Shown here: piece by piece, positions 12,059 to 20,433 of the stretch
Position numbering within the stretch: position 1 is the stretch's first letter
Layout: the number at the start of each line of letters is the position of its first letter
NCBI GenBank assembly: GCA_018902755.1
Contig: JAHIQI010000052.1
Location: 155,008-219,007 of the forward strand
Reading direction: 5' to 3'
DNA: 64,000 bases
Source: Pseudomonadota bacterium
GTDB lineage: Bacteria > Desulfobacterota > Desulfarculia > Desulfarculales > Desulfarculaceae
Made by a program: the position numbers and the translations under genes
The notes under the pieces: generated by a model
The model's database searches: none
What the model saw: only the letters and a program-made list of their open reading frames with translations
What the model was told of the DNA's origin: nothing

Positions 12059-12845
12059 ACTCGGGCTTCCTTTTTTCGAAGAAGGCGGCGATCCCCTCGG
12101 CGAAGTCGGGCTGGTCGCCCAGGCGGGACAGGCTCTGGCGCTCGTTCTCCATCACCGTTTCCAGATCGCCGAACATGGCTTGGTTGAGCAGGGCCTTGGT
12201 CTGGGCCAGGGCGGTGGCCGGTCCCTTGGCCAGGCGCTGGGCCACGGCCAGGGCCTCGTCCATGAGCGCCTCGGGGGCCACCACCCGGTTGACCAGGCCC
12301 CAGGCCTGGGCGGTGGGGGCGTCGATGGCCTCCGACAGCATGAAGAAGGCGCTGGCCCGTTGCAGGCCCAGAACCCGGGTGATCAGGGCGGTGCTGCCGC
12401 CGTCGGGGCTCAGGGCGATGCGGATGTAGCCGGGGTCGAAGCGGGCCTTGTCGCTGGCCACCACGACGTCGCAGGACAGGGCCCAGCCGATGCCCCCGCC
12501 GCTGACCACCCCGTTGAGGGCGCAGACCACCGGCTTGGGCAGGCGGCGCAGGGCGCTGACCGAACGGTGGAGCATCGCGGCCAGCTCGGAGAAGAAGATG
12601 CTGGGCTTTTCGCCGCTTTTTAGAGCCTTGGCCATTTCGCGCACGTTGCCCCCGCCGCTGAAGGCCGGGCCCGCGCCGGTGAGCACCAGCACCCGCACCG
12701 CCGGGTCGACTCCCGCCTCTTCCAGGGCCTGGATGATCTCCGGTCCGCTGCCGTAATCAATGGGATTGAAGATTTGGGGCTGGTTCAGGGTGATCAGGCG
12801 CACCGGCCCGCGGTCCTCGATCAACAACGTTTTGTATTCGGCCAT
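12051..12845 (-). CDS. Enoyl-CoA hydratase/isomerase family protein
   Basis: This 264-residue crotonase-fold protein has oxyanion motifs AFSGGGNVREMA and NGVVSGGGIGWALSCDVVVAS. Acidic residues at the usual catalytic positions are not obvious, so hydratase versus isomerase activity is open. The ATG at 12845 follows a GAGGAG site. It is a paralogue of the protein at 5388-6191 and heads an operon with two Yip1-type membrane genes. Confidence 0.9.
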   Translation of the reverse strand: MAEYKTLLIEDRGPVRLITLNQPQIFNPIDYGSGPEIIQALEEAGVDPAVRVLVLTGAGPAFSGGGNVREMAKALKSGEKPSIFFSELAAMLHRSVSALRRLPKPVVCALNGVVSGGGIGWALSCDVVVASDKARFDPGYIRIALSPDGGSTALITRVLGLQRASAFFMLSEAIDAPTAQAWGLVNRVVAPEALMDEALAVAQRLAKGPATALAQTKALLNQAMFGDLETVMENERQSLSRLGDQPDFAEGIAAFFEKRKPEFA

Positions 12846-12979
12846 GGCCTCTCCTCAAGCTATACTCTTTAAGGCCTCCAGCATAGGCCGAGCGTCCGGG
12901 GCCGTCAAGCTAAGGCGGCCTTGCTAAAGCCGCCCACCTTTGTTAGTTTTGGGCCACCTATAACTTAGCGAGATGACTC

Positions 12980-14470
12980 ATGCCCAAGGTGCTTTCCAGC
13001 CCCAAGCTGCCCACCGGCAAAGGGGGCGGCCGCCGCAGTTTCCGCCTTTCGCCCCTGGAGATAGGGGTGGCCATCCTGGTGGCCATGGGTGGGGTGTATC
13101 TGATCTACGTGCTCTTGAGCGGCCTGTTCGGGGGAGGGGCCGAGGCCCCCGCGCCCACCGGAGGCCCCATGGGCCAGGGCATCAACCCCGCCCGCCTGGA
13201 CAAGGTGCTTAGCACCGCCGAGGCCGCCAACCAGCGTATCAAGGACCTGGACAAGCGCCTTAATGAAACCGAGAAGCGTCTGAAGCAACTCGGGGAGCAG
13301 GGCGGGGCCCCAGCCGCCGGTGGCGCTGGCAATGTCAACGGCAAGCTGGCCGCCCGGGTGAGCGCCCTGGAGAAGCAGCTGGCTGAGTTGCCCGCCACCC
13401 CGGCGGCGGCGGGCAAGGGCAAGGCCGCCAATCCCAAGTTGGCCGCCCGGGTGGACAAGCTGGAAAAGAGCCTGGCCGCCCTGGACAAGCAGAACCAGGA
13501 GCTGACCAAGTCCCTGGACGCCGCACAGGGCAAGCTGGCCCCCCGCGTGGCCCAGATGGAAAAATCCCTGGCCGAGATGGACAAGCAGAACCAGGCCGTG
13601 GCCAAGGACCTCAAGAAGCTGGCCCCGGCCAAGGGCGAGGAAAAGCTGGCCGCCAAGGTGGCCGAGCTGGAGAAGCGCTTGGAGGCCAAGAGCGCCCCCG
13701 CCCCCGACAAGCTCGACGCGCGCCTGGCCTCCCTGGAAAAGCAGGTCAAGGATCTGGCCCAGCGTCCCCCGGCCAAGGGCGGGACCGCCGCCGCCGTCTC
13801 GCCTGACTTGCTCCAGCGGGTGGAGGGCCAAGGCAGTGTCTTGGGCGGGCTTACCTCCACCATGGGGCGGTTGCAGCGCAGCCAGGAGCGCCTGGAAAAG
13901 CAGGTTGGGGCTTTGGCCGTGGCCGCGCCCGTGGTCAAGGGCGCGCCCTTGGCCTCGCCTGTGCTGGCCCAGCGCCTGAGCGGCCTGGAAAAGCAGATCG
14001 CCGCCCTGAACCAGTCCCAAGCCCGGCCGTCGCGCCAGGAGCTGGACGCGGCCAAGCGCATCGCCTCCTTGGAAAAGGAGCTGGCCCAGGTGAAGAAGCA
14101 GGCCGCCGCCGCGGTGCAGGCCGACCCCAAGATGAGCGCCCGCCTGCGCTCCCTGGAGAAGCAGCTGGCCGCCGACAACAAGGATGAGAAGGTCATAGAC
14201 CGGCGCTTGGACCTGTTGGAGAAGAAGGTCTCCAGCGTGGCCGCCCAGGCCCAGGCTCGCCCGGCTCCGGCGGCGGTGAGGCCCGCCGCTCCGGCGGCCG
14301 AGGCCAAGCCGGTGCGCATCATCCACGTGGTGCGCCCCGGGCAGACCCTCTACGGCCTGGCCCGCAGCTACGGGGTGAAGATGAAGCAGATCAAGGAGTG
14401 GAACCCCCAGTTGGGCGCCCGCGACAAGCTCTACATCGGGGAAAAGCTGACGATCGTGATCAGGAAGTAG
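12980..14470 (+). CDS. Membrane-anchored coiled-coil protein with C-terminal LysM domain
   Basis: This 496-residue protein has one N-terminal membrane helix (about residues 30-52), a long periplasmic coiled coil built of repeated LEKQ/LEKSL heptads with Ala/Pro/Lys-rich linkers, and a C-terminal LysM domain (about residues 445-496: HVVRPGQTLYGLARSYGVK). LysM binds peptidoglycan or other N-acetylglucosamine polymers, so the protein probably links the inner membrane to the cell wall. The ATG at 12980 is favoured over an out-of-frame ATG at 12973. The CCA-adding enzyme follows after two bases. Confidence 0.9.
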   Translation: MPKVLSSPKLPTGKGGGRRSFRLSPLEIGVAILVAMGGVYLIYVLLSGLFGGGAEAPAPTGGPMGQGINPARLDKVLSTAEAANQRIKDLDKRLNETEKRLKQLGEQGGAPAAGGAGNVNGKLAARVSALEKQLAELPATPAAAGKGKAANPKLAARVDKLEKSLAALDKQNQELTKSLDAAQGKLAPRVAQMEKSLAEMDKQNQAVAKDLKKLAPAKGEEKLAAKVAELEKRLEAKSAPAPDKLDARLASLEKQVKDLAQRPPAKGGTAAAVSPDLLQRVEGQGSVLGGLTSTMGRLQRSQERLEKQVGALAVAAPVVKGAPLASPVLAQRLSGLEKQIAALNQSQARPSRQELDAAKRIASLEKELAQVKKQAAAAVQADPKMSARLRSLEKQLAADNKDEKVIDRRLDLLEKKVSSVAAQAQARPAPAAVRPAAPAAEAKPVRIIHVVRPGQTLYGLARSYGVKMKQIKEWNPQLGARDKLYIGEKLTIVIRK

Positions 14471-14472
14471 CC

Positions 14473-15927
14473 TTGACCGGCGGGGAGCTATGGCGCGAGG
14501 TCAGGGGCCACCCAGCCCTGCGCGCCCTGACGGACCTGGCCGGGGAGAGCGGCCAGGACCTCTGGCTCTGCGGCGGCACCCTGCGCGACCTGCTGCTTGG
14601 GCGACGCCCCCCCGATCTGGACCTGGCCGTGGACGGCGACGCCATGGCCCTGGGCCGGGCCCTGGCCCAGCGCACCGGGTCGCGCTTCGTGCCCTTGGGC
14701 CGCGAGTTCGCCACCTGCCGGGTGGTGACCGGTCGCGGCGAGCTGGACCTGGCCGGTCTGCGCGCCCCCACCCTGACCGCCGACCTGGCCGCCCGCGACT
14801 TCACCGTGAACGCCCTGGCCCTGCCCCTGGATAAACTTTGCTCCGATGATCCCGAGGCCCATCTGGTGGACCCCACCGGCGGGCGGGCCGACCTGGCCGC
14901 CGGGCTGCTCAGGCCCGCCGGGCCGGGGGTGCTGTGCGCCGACCCCCTCAGGGTGCTGCGTGCCTTTCGCTTCATGGCCACCCACGCCCTGGCCCCGGCA
15001 CCAGGCCTGGAATACCGCTTGGCCGGGGCCGCGCCGGGGCTTTTCCGGGTGGCCGCCGAACGCATAGGGGCCGAGTGGCTCAAGCTCATGGCCGGCCCCC
15101 AAGCAGTGCGGGCGGTGGAGGCCATGGAAGACTGCGGGGTGCTCACCCGCCTGGCCCCGGAGCTGGCCGCCGGGCGGGGCTTGCCCCAAAACCCCTACCA
15201 CCACCTGGACGTGCTGGGCCACAGCCTGGCCTGCGCGCGCGCCGCCGGGCTGCTAACGGCCGGGCGGGGGCCCTTGGCCGGCACCTTGGCCCAGGAAGGG
15301 CCGGGCTACCTGCGCGAGCCGCGCCGCCGGGCCCTGTTCATGACCGCCGCCCTGCTGCACGACCTGGGCAAGCCCCCCACCCGCCAGGCCAAGGACGAGG
15401 TCTGGGCCACCTTTTACCGCCATGAAATCATGGGGGCCAAGCTGGCCTCGGGGCGCTGCCGGGCCCTGGGGCTGTCCAAGGCCGATGCGTCCTGGGTGGG
15501 CCGCCTGGTGGCCGAGCACATGCGGCCCTTCCACCTGCTGGGGGCCCAGGGGCGCGGCCAGCTGACCCGCCGGGGGGTGCGCCGCATGCTGGCCGCCCTG
15601 GGGCCGGACCTGCCCGCCCTGTTCATGCTGGCCATGGCCGACACCATCGCCGGGCGGGGGCCCTTGCGCCCCCCGGAGGCGGAAGGTAGGCTTTTGGCCC
15701 TGTACCAGGAGGTGGCCAGGCTGCGCGACCGTGAGTTGGCTGCCGCCCTGGCCGCCCCGCCCCTGTTGGACGGCCACGAATTGATGCAGGTCCTGGGCTT
15801 GCCCACGGGCAAGGAGGTGGGCCGCCTGCTGACCCTGGTGCGCGAGGCTCAGTTGGACGGCGAGATAAGCAGCAAGGACGAGGCGCTGGCCCTGGCCAGA
15901 GAGGCGCATTCGCAGAGCTTTTCTTGA
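14473..15927 (+). CDS. CCA tRNA nucleotidyltransferase / poly(A) polymerase family with HD domain
   Basis: The N-terminal head has the class II nucleotidyltransferase motifs: GGTLRDLLLGRRPPDLDLAV supplies the G-rich loop and the two metal-binding Asp, followed by RDFTVNAL and RVLRAFRF. The C-terminal half has an HD-type phosphohydrolase motif (LLHDLGKPPTRQ plus upstream His). The protein probably adds or repairs tRNA 3' CCA. I chose TTG at 14473 because AGGAAG lies five bases upstream and it directly follows the LysM gene; an in-frame ATG at 14398 would overlap that gene by 73 bases. Confidence 0.9.
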   Translation: MTGGELWREVRGHPALRALTDLAGESGQDLWLCGGTLRDLLLGRRPPDLDLAVDGDAMALGRALAQRTGSRFVPLGREFATCRVVTGRGELDLAGLRAPTLTADLAARDFTVNALALPLDKLCSDDPEAHLVDPTGGRADLAAGLLRPAGPGVLCADPLRVLRAFRFMATHALAPAPGLEYRLAGAAPGLFRVAAERIGAEWLKLMAGPQAVRAVEAMEDCGVLTRLAPELAAGRGLPQNPYHHLDVLGHSLACARAAGLLTAGRGPLAGTLAQEGPGYLREPRRRALFMTAALLHDLGKPPTRQAKDEVWATFYRHEIMGAKLASGRCRALGLSKADASWVGRLVAEHMRPFHLLGAQGRGQLTRRGVRRMLAALGPDLPALFMLAMADTIAGRGPLRPPEAEGRLLALYQEVARLRDRELAAALAAPPLLDGHELMQVLGLPTGKEVGRLLTLVREAQLDGEISSKDEALALAREAHSQSFS

Positions 15928-15963
15928 CGCTAACCTGCGCCGATGATAGTTTTTGCCCATATC

Positions 15964-16061
15964 GGAAGTGGAAACGTCACTGGTGGGCGTCCCGGACTTC
16001 AAATCCGGTGTACCGTCTGAGTAAGGCGGTAGGTGGGTTCGATTCCCATGCACTTCCGCCA
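15964..16061 (+). tRNA. selC: tRNA-Sec (UCA anticodon)
   Basis: The 98-base gene runs from GGAAGTG to CACTTCCGCCA with the 3' CCA encoded. The anticodon arm is CCGGA-CTTCAAA-TCCGG with anticodon TCA. The long variable arm (ACCGTCTGAGTAAGGCGGT) and T arm (GTGGGTTCGATTCCCAT) follow. These are the hallmarks of selenocysteine tRNA. Its 3' end is the probable attachment site of the island that begins immediately downstream, a well-known use of selC. Confidence 0.95.
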
Positions 16062-16062
16062 C
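16038..16062 (+). other. Probable attL core in the tRNA-Sec 3' end
   Basis: The T-arm and acceptor 3' half of selC, 29 bases from the end of a tyrosine integrase gene transcribed towards it, is the classic layout of an integrated element. A matching direct copy should occur at the far end of the element, which is outside the window. The exact core cannot be set here. Confidence 0.55.
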
Positions 16063-16090
16063 AATGATTTCAAGGGCTTAGCTGTCATGG

Positions 16091-17227
16091 CTAGCCCTTT
16101 ACTATTTTCAGGGCTGGCCGAACAGCTCGGTTTGGGTGTGGATTTGGGTGTGGATTTGAGTGGGAGTGAGTCACACCCATCTCACTAGCCTGCTCATATG
16201 CAGCCATTGCCTCGCGCTCGGAACCGTCAAGGCTGTGCAAGTATATCTCTGTCGTGGCCCGGTTCTCGTGGCCTAGAATTTTCTGGATGGTGCCGAGGGG
16301 CACCCTCTGTTGATCAAGGAGCGACGCTCCGGCATGTCTTAGGGCGTGGAAAGCAAAAGGTTTGACACCAGCCCTCTCACACAACTTTCGCATGAGATTG
16401 TGCCGGCTGCTGTACGTTCCTTCGACCCACCCACCCTTTTTGTGGCTCCAGTACTGATGCCAGAAGACCCATGGCTTGGAACAATCCCTCACACTGTGCC
16501 GTCTGGTCATAATTTCATGCAGCCTATGAGTCATCGGAACAACTCTGGGAGTGCGATGTCCCCCCCTCTTCTTTCGGGTATATAGGGTGATGGTTTGGGC
16601 CTTCAGGTCTACATCATCCCATGTGAGTTGGTTGATTTCACTGATACGACCCATGGTATCTCTAACTACCCACAAGTAATCCCACACATCACAATTAGCT
16701 ACCTTTAAGACTTTCTCGATGTCTTGCGGTGGTGGTACGTACTTTATCTTTTTATCCACCGGAAGAAAGCTGAGGCCTGTAACTGGATTTTGAGACACCA
16801 GTTTCTTCTTCAGACCAAAGTTAAAGGTTGCCTTCAAATACCGTATCTCTTTGTTTGCGGTGTAGGCAGAAACACGGCTCCTCTCAAGCACGAATTTCTC
16901 GATCATAGGCTGATCGATTTCGCTGCAATTCAAATCACCCCACCTCTTGATCCACCGGCTGGCGACGTACACGTATTCCTCATAATGTCTCTCCGAGTTG
17001 TACGCCTTCACATGATCAAGCCGCCTATTAGCCAGCTCCAAGAAGTCCATGTCGGTTGGGGTCTTCTGGCTGGTCTGAGTCGGTGTGGGGTTCAGCAACT
17101 CCTCCCTTCTCGCGGCCTCGGCCCTTTTGGCTTCGGCCTTGGTCTTGAAGTAACCGCTTGTGTACCTTTGTTTTCTTAGGGTGAAGTCGTGCTTCCAACC
17201 CCGCCCCTCGCAAAAATAGACGCTCAT
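16091..17227 (-). CDS. int: Tyrosine site-specific recombinase (integrase)
   Basis: This 378-residue integrase has an N-terminal arm-binding segment (GWKHDFTLRKQRYTSGYFK), a SAM-like core-binding domain, and a catalytic domain with Arg in MGRISEINQLTWDD, HALRHAGAS, the second His in LGHENR and the nucleophile Tyr in TTEIYLH. It should catalyse integration and excision at selC. The C-terminus ends in repeated Asn-Pro-His-Pro units encoded by a short tandem DNA repeat. The gene points at the tRNA, and its 5' end is overlapped by the HTH gene. Confidence 0.96.
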   Translation of the reverse strand: MSVYFCEGRGWKHDFTLRKQRYTSGYFKTKAEAKRAEAARREELLNPTPTQTSQKTPTDMDFLELANRRLDHVKAYNSERHYEEYVYVASRWIKRWGDLNCSEIDQPMIEKFVLERSRVSAYTANKEIRYLKATFNFGLKKKLVSQNPVTGLSFLPVDKKIKYVPPPQDIEKVLKVANCDVWDYLWVVRDTMGRISEINQLTWDDVDLKAQTITLYTRKKRGGHRTPRVVPMTHRLHEIMTRRHSVRDCSKPWVFWHQYWSHKKGGWVEGTYSSRHNLMRKLCERAGVKPFAFHALRHAGASLLDQQRVPLGTIQKILGHENRATTEIYLHSLDGSEREAMAAYEQASEMGVTHSHSNPHPNPHPNRAVRPALKIVKG

Positions 17228-17372
17228 AAAGGTCCTCCTTACTTGGAAACCGAAGGACCCCCCTGAGCTTCCTACCGCCGATGGCCTCCGAATTTTTGTA
17301 AACCCAACTCAGGCTTACCTGGAGGAAATCTGCGGCCTCCTCAGGGGTCATTATTTCATGGGAGTTGCCCAT
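17028..17372 (-). CDS. Excisionase-like helix-turn-helix protein overlapping int
   Basis: The first 50 residues (IMTPEEAADFLQVSLSWVYKN then RFPSKEDLYERL, in separate parts) form a MerR/excisionase-type HTH_17 domain, which usually reads a DNA site and directs excision or represses int. The open frame continues about 60 residues beyond the domain, overlapping the start of int by 200 bases in another frame; the tail is Lys/Arg-rich and low in complexity. The ATG at 17372 is chosen; another lies at 17351. Confidence 0.7.
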   Translation of the reverse strand: MGNSHEIMTPEEAADFLQVSLSWVYKNSEAIGGRKLRGVLRFPSKEDLYERLFLRGAGLEARLHPKKTKVHKRLLQDQGRSQKGRGREKGGVAEPHTDSDQPEDPNRHGLLGAG

Positions 17373-17401
17373 GGTCAAACCTTCGGTTCAGAGTCCTGCC
17401 C

Positions 17402-17659
17402 TTACTTCCCGCCCCGCTTCCCAAAGCCGTTGACCAGCAGTTTGATCACCCCGACGGCGAAGATCAGCCACATGCCCAAACTGACCACACCCCGCACAGA
17501 GGTCTGGCCGCCGGAGAAGAGCGTTCCCACCTGGTGGTCCACGCCGTGCCGCAAGCTCTCGTAGGCAGAGCCGGCCAAGTCAGCCGAGATACTGACCAGG
17601 ATATGCACCACCGGGATGGCGATGGCGATAGCCAGCAGGATCCAGACCCAACGTCCCAT
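17402..17659 (-). CDS. Small membrane protein with two helices
   Basis: This 85-residue protein has hydrophobic helices at the N-terminus (WVWILLAIAIAIPVVHILV) and near the C-terminus (GMWLIFAVGVIKLLV), separated by a short polar loop. The ATG at 17659 has a strong GGGGAGGTG site, which beats the longer open frame to 17704. It lies between the HTH gene and the large ATPase gene and may be part of the same transcript. The function is unknown. Confidence 0.7.
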   Translation of the reverse strand: MGRWVWILLAIAIAIPVVHILVSISADLAGSAYESLRHGVDHQVGTLFSGGQTSVRGVVSLGMWLIFAVGVIKLLVNGFGKRGGK

Positions 17660-17732
17660 TGCACACCTCCCCTGTTTCTTTGCCCGGTGTTCATCACCGG
17701 GCATAGGTATGGTCGTGCAAAAGGCTGAAGTG

Positions 17733-19769
17733 TTAAGCGGGAGTGATAGAAAAGTCGCTGATCGTCATATAGTCAACCTTATTGAGGTGCGCTTCCAGCT
17801 CCGGTGCCTGGTCGACCAGCTCATTGGCCTGCTGCTGCTCTTTAAGGCCGCGCGTGACGATGATTACGTCATCCACCCCTGCCATTAGGTCCTGGGTGAT
17901 GTTGTCGATGAGGTTCCTGAAGTTCAGAGTGATCTCGTAGGCGGTTTGCTCACCATCTGCTGTACGGGCCAGCACGTCTATGGCCTTGGTACTGCCCCTG
18001 GTGCGGCCTTCGACAGCGGCCTGCATACCCATCTCTGTACACCATTGGGCAACCAGGTGCTGAAAGAGCCGGTGCTCATAAGAGCCGCAGCCCGGAGGGC
18101 CAGGATCATTCAGAAACTGCAGGGCCTTTTCCGTCAGCACCAGGTAAACGGCAGGCTTGGTGCCCCGGGTGCGATAGGGCTTCAGCAATACCAGGTTGTT
18201 GGTGGCCAATTCTTCCAAAGCTCGCTCTCCCTCGGCGGCGCTGGCAAACTTGCCAATCTCGACCAGCTCAGAGCGCCGGGTGAAAGGGCTCCTGCCTAAC
18301 ATGTACAGCAGGTGGGTGGCGGCAGGAGAAAGTGGGGTGGCCGGCGGAACTTTCTCTCCTGCTTCAACCAACGGCTCAGCTAAATACTGATCCAGCTCCT
18401 CCCAGAATTCTGCCGAGTGCTTTTTCAGGGTCTGATCATCGGGTTGATCCTCGATATCCCGGTTGGGTACAGCCAGGATAAAGGGCTTGGGGCAGCCACC
18501 ATAACGGACAATGGCCTGGCCATGGGGAGGCAGCTCAAACATGTAGTCACGCTGCTCATCGGTCAGCCTCCAGCTTTCCTGTACGAAGTCCACGTCAGCA
18601 CCATCATTGAGTGGAAAGGCTATTTTGGTGAAAGCCAGACTGCGCACCGTGGGGCTCACCGATTTCGGCTCCTGCGTGGTGATAATGGTGCCAATGCCAG
18701 CCGCTCGGATACGGCTCAGGTCCTTGTTAAAGGCGCTTTCGCCAAAGTCACTCACATTGCGGCTCGCCTGCAACAGATCTCGGGCTTCCTCCAAGAGAAA
18801 AAGATGTCGGAGTTTGCCACTGATTTGACCCTGCCGGACATTGGCCAGGTAGAGCGATCGGGTGATGAAGGCGATGATGAAGTTGACCACCATCTCCTGA
18901 TGGCCATCCAACTCCAAGACCACATCGCGGTGTTGAAAGATGTCCAAAGGAATGCCCCGGCTACAATCAAATACCCCGCTTTCCAGCATGGCTTGTAGCC
19001 GGTTTTCTATGGACAAGAAGATGTCGTACATACGGTAGGTCTTGGTCTTGGCCCTGATGCTCTGGACCCCCTTGAGCAGAGTGAGCAAGGTAGGATTCTT
19101 TACCTGCTTATAGAGCTCACCCGCCAGCCAAAGGATGAAGTTGCGGGAGGTGGCCCCCAGATAGGCCTCCGAGACCAGCACGTCAGTCACTAGGATTATG
19201 TGCTGCCGCTGATCCAGGAAGGGGTGGATCACGAACGGATTTAGACGAAGCTTTTCCGGAGGGATTATCTGGAGAGTAGGGCAACTCTTTATCAGTCCAC
19301 GATACTCACGCTTCTGGGGGTCACAGACAATGAGGTTGAAGGCCCTGTTAGGGAGGTTGCAAATTTCCTTGGTGAGCAACTTGTCATAAAAAGATTTGCC
19401 TGACCCCGTCCGTCCTAAAACGATCTTAATCTTGCACAGGTCGTCGGGATGCAGTCCCAGCTGTCCGTCGTGCTCATTGACATAGCCCACCTTGAGCGGG
19501 CCGTTCATGTACTTGGCGACGTCCTTTTGGCTGGGATAGGGCCGGAAGGGGTTTTTCATCTGCTGGTAGGCGGCGACCTTGGTGTTACGACGTGCTTTGG
19601 CCAAAATCACCGGGTTGTTTAGCAGGAAGGTGCGCAGGCCAGCCTCATCCCCTGTTTCTATGTCCCTATAAAGAAATTGTTTGACCCCTGGGTGGGTCAA
19701 CATTTTGCCACTATCCAGGAGTTCCATGAGTTCCTGGAAACTCAGATCGTTTATCTCCAAATCGTTCAT
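17733..19769 (-). CDS. HerA/DUF87-type ATPase with C-terminal nuclease-like domain
   Basis: This 678-residue P-loop ATPase has Walker A (VLGRTGSGKSFYDKLL, about residue 115-125), Walker B (HLFLLEEARDLL), and a sensor-like Gln in GTIITTQEPKSVS, matching the HerA/FtsK DNA-pumping superfamily. A winged-helix segment follows, and the C-terminus (TKAIDVLARTADGEQTAYEIT) has the spacing of a PD-(D/E)XK-like nuclease core: Asp, then Glu, but with Ile-Thr after it rather than a clear Lys. It resembles the ATPase at 26577-28511. Its role is likely DNA translocation, processing or transfer of the element. Confidence 0.8.
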   Translation of the reverse strand: MNDLEINDLSFQELMELLDSGKMLTHPGVKQFLYRDIETGDEAGLRTFLLNNPVILAKARRNTKVAAYQQMKNPFRPYPSQKDVAKYMNGPLKVGYVNEHDGQLGLHPDDLCKIKIVLGRTGSGKSFYDKLLTKEICNLPNRAFNLIVCDPQKREYRGLIKSCPTLQIIPPEKLRLNPFVIHPFLDQRQHIILVTDVLVSEAYLGATSRNFILWLAGELYKQVKNPTLLTLLKGVQSIRAKTKTYRMYDIFLSIENRLQAMLESGVFDCSRGIPLDIFQHRDVVLELDGHQEMVVNFIIAFITRSLYLANVRQGQISGKLRHLFLLEEARDLLQASRNVSDFGESAFNKDLSRIRAAGIGTIITTQEPKSVSPTVRSLAFTKIAFPLNDGADVDFVQESWRLTDEQRDYMFELPPHGQAIVRYGGCPKPFILAVPNRDIEDQPDDQTLKKHSAEFWEELDQYLAEPLVEAGEKVPPATPLSPAATHLLYMLGRSPFTRRSELVEIGKFASAAEGERALEELATNNLVLLKPYRTRGTKPAVYLVLTEKALQFLNDPGPPGCGSYEHRLFQHLVAQWCTEMGMQAAVEGRTRGSTKAIDVLARTADGEQTAYEITLNFRNLIDNITQDLMAGVDDVIIVTRGLKEQQQANELVDQAPELEAHLNKVDYMTISDFSITPA

Positions 19770-19778
19770 TGGAGGCTC

Positions 19779-20258
19779 CTAGAAGAAAACGGCTTTATAA
19801 ATGCCGGCCAAAATGGCCAGTCCCGCGATGTAGGAGGCAAGCTTGTAATAAGAAGCTTTGCGCCCACAGTTGGTACAGATGCCCCTGCCAGACCAGCTAA
19901 GGCTTCCGTCGTGTCCCAGCTTGATTCTGGTTCGCGTCCCTGGGGGGTGAAATCTGGATTGGCAGTAGGCCACCTCGTCACCCTTATGAATAAATAGGCC
20001 GGTGCAGGAACGGCCATCGAAGGCCTTTTCGTCATATTTGGTACCGTTTAAATCCTCGGGAAAGTTGATATACTCAATTTCTTCCCAAGAACCATCGGGT
20101 CTTCGACGGCTAGTTCGTCCTCCTGCGTTGATTTCTATTTGGTCGCCAGCCATGCTCCCCATGCCGATGATTTTTTTCTTGATGATGTTAAGCAGGGTTT
20201 CCGGCTCGGTCTGGGTCGGCTCCTGGGCGTCTTCGCGGAGGGGGTTGTCATGGGCCAT
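19779..20258 (-). CDS. Hypothetical protein with C-terminal membrane anchor
   Basis: This 159-residue protein has a polar Asp/Glu-rich N-terminus, a central beta-rich region with three Cys (RSCTGLFIHKGDEVAYCQSRF and GICTNCGRK in separate parts), and one C-terminal membrane helix (LASYIAGLAILAGIYKAVFF). The CxxC suggests metal binding. It stops nine bases before the ATPase at 17733-19769 and so is likely in its operon, possibly as a membrane-tethered partner. Confidence 0.7.
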   Translation of the reverse strand: MAHDNPLREDAQEPTQTEPETLLNIIKKKIIGMGSMAGDQIEINAGGRTSRRRPDGSWEEIEYINFPEDLNGTKYDEKAFDGRSCTGLFIHKGDEVAYCQSRFHPPGTRTRIKLGHDGSLSWSGRGICTNCGRKASYYKLASYIAGLAILAGIYKAVFF

Positions 20259-20433
20259 GGTCTGCTCCTCTCTTGGTAGTGGGATAAAACAGGACGTAGG
20301 GTTCCCCCTGATCCCATGGTTCAGGTCAAGAAAGGCAGTGGTTTATTGGCGAGGTATTTTTAGGCCGGGGTTAGCCTTGATAAACTTGAGGCTGATTCAT
20401 TTTGTAAATTTGTTACGATTAACGTTGAAAATT

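Noticed and set aside
12965..14326. 453-codon minus-strand frame opposite the LysM gene
   Set aside because: Its low-complexity Gly/Leu/His composition comes from the repetitive coiled coil on the other strand, and it has no start signal or domain.
16125..16165. Short tandem repeat at the 3' end of int as an attachment site
   Set aside because: It encodes the Asn-Pro-His-Pro tail of the integrase and does not match the tRNA 3' end.
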